This document shows positions 21,024 through 24,200 of a DNA stretch of 24,200 bases, piece after piece. The stretch is from Phallusia fumigata (Eukaryota; Chordata; Ascidiacea; Phlebobranchia; Ascidiidae), in assembly GCA_008931825.1 (NCBI GenBank), contig QXVZ01024135.1:1-24200 (forward strand), given 5' to 3'. Position 1 is the stretch's first letter. The number at the start of each line of letters is the position of its first letter. The notes under the pieces are model-generated. The model searched no databases, had not been told where the DNA came from, and worked only from the letters and a program-made list of their open reading frames with translations. Both the position numbers and the translations under genes were made by a program.

Positions 21024-21945
21024 TGCCATCGTGTTGCAGTATTTTGCTGTGCAATGGCTGTGGTTTTAAAAACTATACTTGTAGGTAGTAAGCAAAAATG
21101 TTTGCCGATCATTGCCTCTGTAATGCGATTAATCGTGTGTGACTTGCTTACCCTTAATTAGTAGTTCAAAGGCATTCAGCCACATGTGCGAGACCACACG
21201 CAATTTCAAATTGCGCACGTGCATGTGCATGTGTGTATAAATACAAAGCTCATATATCCTAACAATAAACTAAATGATCAATCGTCGATTAATAAATGAT
21301 TAAACGAAGATAAACCACCACCCGCCCGGAGAGGCATAGACATTACTTCTTTATTTGCTGCATCAGTGTAATTCGGTCAAACGCTAGATCTGTCGTTTTA
21401 TTTTATTTTTACCTGCATCACGCGTCAGTAATATTATGGTGTGTACTTGTTCTATTTTGAACGGTCTATCAATCACGTGTTGTGTAAGTAAACACCATCG
21501 AACGGGACAAATGTGCAAACCATCCTTTGTTACTACAAATTGATGAAATCCGAATGAGTGTTTATTACATCATTTGAATCGTGTGGTATCTTGCTTGGAA
21601 GACATCGAAGCGACACACTAGCACCAAAACGTTTTACCCGTAGAATGTCGAACATGAGAAAGATAATAAAAAGCCGAACTAAACAACTTTACATGTCACA
21701 AGTTGACTAGGGTAGCTTCGGCGTGCCCAGGGTGATTACGAACAGCAACCTGGTGGTAATAGTTGGCAAATTAAAACACTAATACAACTAAAATATTTTT
21801 TTTCGTGTTAGTCATAAATAGGTCAAAGTATTTATTGTGGAATTTAGTGCAAACAACTTTACTCCCTATAATCGTTCACTACGTATGTAAGTAATCATGT
21901 TTTGTGTATTTCAGTCTATTTGAATAAGACTATAAAGGTGTAGGA
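21024..21945. other. intergenic region downstream of the first GST
   Basis: After the probable GST polyadenylation signal at 21264-21269, this AT-rich stretch has no convincing gene. A perfect 17-bp palindrome, CGCAATTTCAAATTGCG, lies at about 21199-21215 and is followed by a short purine/pyrimidine-alternating GCACGTGCATGTGCATGTGTG tract. Function is unknown. Confidence 0.4.
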
Positions 21946-22387
21946 AAAGGTCCATTGCTCATCAGAGTACGAATGCGTTGCTGTTAAGGAACTTCCAATA
22001 GTCAGACCCATCTTTTGCGTACCCGTGAAAACGGAACGTGACATCTGGGGGCTCGTCTGGGATGTTAATTTTCTTGGGCATCATATCGGAAACAATGTCA
22101 TTGGCTTGCATCAGGACAACGTAGCAAAAATAAAAGGGGCACCGAGACCGAGAACCAAAACAGAGGTTCGATCATTTTTGGGTTTAACCGGCTACTATCG
22201 GGACTACATTCCAAATTATGCTTCTATAGCTGTGCCTCTAACTGATCTTACCAAAAAGGGTCATCCGGACACCGTTAATTGGGGAGACGAACAACCAACG
22301 GCTTTTGATAGCCTTAAATCAGTATTGAGATTTACATTTGCTATATTATGCCACAGAATTATGCTTTATCAGGTATTTAGGAATTAG
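21946..22387 (+). mobile_element. Ty3/gypsy-type retrotransposon pol fragment
   Basis: The readable frame from about 22025 encodes the junction between reverse transcriptase and RNase H of an LTR retrotransposon pol protein. It carries NFLGHHIG, then TKTEVRSFLGLTGYYRDYIP, NYASIAVPLTDLTKK and a trailing AFDSLKSVL, all standard for Ty3/gypsy elements. The catalytic core of reverse transcriptase upstream and most of RNase H and integrase downstream are missing, and the frame runs out soon after AFDSLKSVL. No LTRs were recognised. The 5' boundary is uncertain because the preceding 80 bp only weakly resemble pol. This is a dead fragment. Confidence 0.85.
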
Positions 22388-23048
22388 TTTTTTTGTTTTG
22401 CAATTGTTTGCATGTCCAAGCTTTATTTTTCATTGCAGTAATAAATATTTGTACTGCACTGGAAACAGTTTTTCTAAAATATACTTGGAATACCGGTATT
22501 AAACAATAACTTTTCCAGTAGTTTTTTTGTAGGAATGAATGCGCAGTTCTAAGCGGGCCTAAAACAGACTTGCGCAGAGACAATTATTTTCTCGCGGTTA
22601 GTTAGTGCCGCGTCAACGAAGCGCGACTTCGTGCCAAATCCACTCTCTTGAGGGGTATGACTAAGCAAAAACGTGCNTGATAGCCTTAAATCAGTATTGA
22701 GATTTACATTTGCTATATTATGCCACAGAATTATGCTTTATCAGGTATTTAGGAATTAGTTTTTTTGTTTTGCAATTGTTTGCATGTCCAAGCTTTATTT
22801 TTCATTGCAGTAATAAATATTTGTACTGCACTGGAAACAGTTTTTCTAAAATATACTTGGAATACCGGTATTAAACAATAACTTTTCCAGTAGTTTTTTT
22901 GTAGGAATGAATGCGCAGTTCTAAGCGGGCCTAAAACAGACTTGCGCAGAGACAATTATTTTCTCGCGGTTAGTTAGTGCCGCGTCAACGAAGCGCGACT
23001 TCGTGCCAAATCCACTCTCTTGAGGGGTATGACTAAGCAAAAACGTGC
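22306..23048. repeat. exact 371-bp direct repeat flanking a single N (probable assembly overlap)
   Basis: Positions 22306-22676 are identical by eye to 22678-23048, with one N at 22677 between them. The first copy begins inside the Ty3/gypsy fragment, while the second copy lacks the pol sequence to its left. An exact repeat meeting at an N is what two unmerged overlapping contig ends produce, so the real genome probably has one copy. A very recent tandem duplication is less likely. Confidence 0.9.
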
Positions 23049-23342
23049 CGCTGAAGGAGAAAAGGTTTGCCTGAACGTTGCGAGATAAACTGGCCAACGG
23101 TGTAGAAAACGCCCTTATCACACCGAATGTTTGAGGGCTCGGGGAGTTTGCCCTGCTGGAAGTTAGTTATTAAGTAGCATGGTACGGCTCGTCACACTTG
23201 CGGAAGGTAATAAGTTATGGGTACGAGATATAAGACGTGTTCACCGCATGCGTTCTGAGTTACTGCTTACCACATTTTTAAACTGAAGTGTTTTTTAGAT
23301 TTTCAGTTGTAAATTTTGGAAAATATACTGCTAAGGTTAACG
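23049..23342. other. flank upstream of the second GST
   Basis: A 294-bp stretch between the duplicated block and the GST start codon. It probably includes the GST promoter and 5' UTR. A 36-codon frame crossing from the second repeat copy (NEARLRAKSTLLRGMTKQK) ends near 23090 and may be transposon debris. No specific regulatory motif can be supported. Confidence 0.35.
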
Positions 23343-24200
23343 ATGGGTGTTGATTTCTACTTTAACTGCCTAAGTCCACCAAGCCGCATGGCTTTCATGA
23401 CATTGACAGCTCTCGATGTAAAGCACAACCTTAAGGAAGTTGACCTAATGAAAGGCGAGCACAAGACACCTGAATTCTTGGCGCTAAACCCCAGAGGAAA
23501 GATTCCTACTTTGCATGACGGTGATTTGTGCATTGGAGAAAGGTACGATAGTTCAACTTTAACCTTGATCTCATAAACTCGGTGGGTTAACTTTGTGATT
23601 TTTTTAGTCGGGCTATCAGCACCTATCTTTGCAACATGTACGAGAAGGATTCGGCCGAAGCATTGTACCCAAAAGACCCGAAAGCTCGTGCAAAAGTGGA
23701 CCAGATCCTTTACGTCAGCGAAAACACCAACGAAGCACTCGTTGAATATATTGTAAGTAAACTTGGCTGGGTCAACAAACCCAAACGTGCATGCGTAACG
23801 TTCTTTGAAGAGTCAATGAACCAAATCTGCGTCACCGTCTTTTCTACCATTGGTAATTTGGATTTTGTTACAGGCCATGGGAGGCGTCATATTTGGTGAC
23901 GCGCTATCACACAAAGCGGAAAAACTGCCAGAAGTTCACAAGACGCTCGCTTTGTACGAATGTCTTCTGTCAAAGAACGAATTTATGGCTGCCAATCACG
24001 TGACATTGGCCGGTAAGATTATACAATCAAGTCTCGTGTCGGTCGTTTATTTTTTTTGTTTTTCCGCAATAACAAAGGTCATGGTGTCCTGTCATTGGAA
24101 ATGTGTAATTCGAAATATCTATTTCCTGAATATTTTCGATGCGACTCTGTAATAAAATACCTTTTAAAACTTGTAGATTTTTTCATGGCATCTCCACTTC
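23343..24200 (+). CDS. glutathione S-transferase, 5' four exons (cut by right edge)
   Basis: Conjugates glutathione to electrophiles in the cytosol. Exons: 23343-23542, 23608-23752, 23874-24012 and 24177 onward, all GT-AG and in phase. The start is the first ATG in the frame (MGVDFYFNCLSPPSR). The N-terminal thioredoxin-fold domain (about 1-85) shows the SPPSR active-site region with a candidate catalytic Ser, VDLMKGEHKTPEFLALNPRGKIPTL with the cis-Pro, and the glutathione-contacting ESRAIS with YLCNMYEKD. YPKDPKARAKVDQ opens the helical domain, which continues LPEVHKTLALYECLLSK to the HVTLADFFMASPL motif. This motif style is of the delta/epsilon/theta type rather than mammalian alpha/mu/pi; class assignment is inference. 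About 170 residues are present and about 60 C-terminal ones, comparable with the GST at 20628, lie beyond the edge. Confidence 0.93.

Noticed and set aside
22377-22955. Two identical 68-codon minus-strand frames as a gene pair
   Set aside because: They are the same frame repeated by the 371-bp duplication at the N, and the frame itself has no recognisable domain.

Overview
This window looks like nuclear DNA from an animal. Every multi-exon gene uses GT-AG introns, mostly 60-450 bp. Intergenic sequence is AT-rich and scattered with small DNA-transposon remnants. Compact genes, short introns, a GPI-tailed trehalase, an SLC43A3-like transporter and tandem SLC22 transporters suggest an invertebrate deuterostome, possibly a tunicate; that placement is inference. 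Exon models were built by hand from reading frame, splice sites and matching intron phase, and coding totals were checked for divisibility by three.

Layout. Minus strand, 1-1196: five 5' exons of an SLC22-type organic ion transporter that runs off the left edge. 1197-5896: gene-poor, with hAT-like terminus fragments and one small ORF. Minus strand, 5897-10145: a complete 11-exon SLC22-type transporter, tandem paralogue of the first, with a complete hAT-type MITE in intron 2. 10146-12335: gene-poor, with two short coding-like minus-strand ORFs and a transposon terminus. Minus strand, 12336-13799: an intronless SLC43-like transporter (487 aa). Plus strand, 15174-15506: a small OB-fold protein resembling TEN1 of the CST telomere complex. 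Plus strand, 16447-20258: a complete 14-exon trehalase (589 aa) with signal peptide and GPI-type tail. Plus strand, 20628-21023: the C-terminal two exons of a glutathione S-transferase. About 22.0-22.4 kb: a Ty3/gypsy pol fragment. 22306-23048: an exact 371-bp duplication around a single N. Plus strand, 23343-24200: a second GST, cut by the right edge.

The genes do not form one obvious pathway. Three are plasma-membrane solute carriers of the major facilitator superfamily, one is an extracellular disaccharidase, two are detoxification enzymes, and one is probably a telomere factor. The two SLC22 genes and the two GST genes are local tandem duplications with conserved exon boundaries. Two single-N positions (20485, 22677) mark assembly joins. 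The second is flanked by an unmerged overlap, and the first may hide the missing 5' exons of the first GST. I found no convincing undescribed system. The best leads are the half GST beside a gap, the intronless SLC43-like gene, the divergent TEN1-like protein and a few orphan coding-like ORFs.
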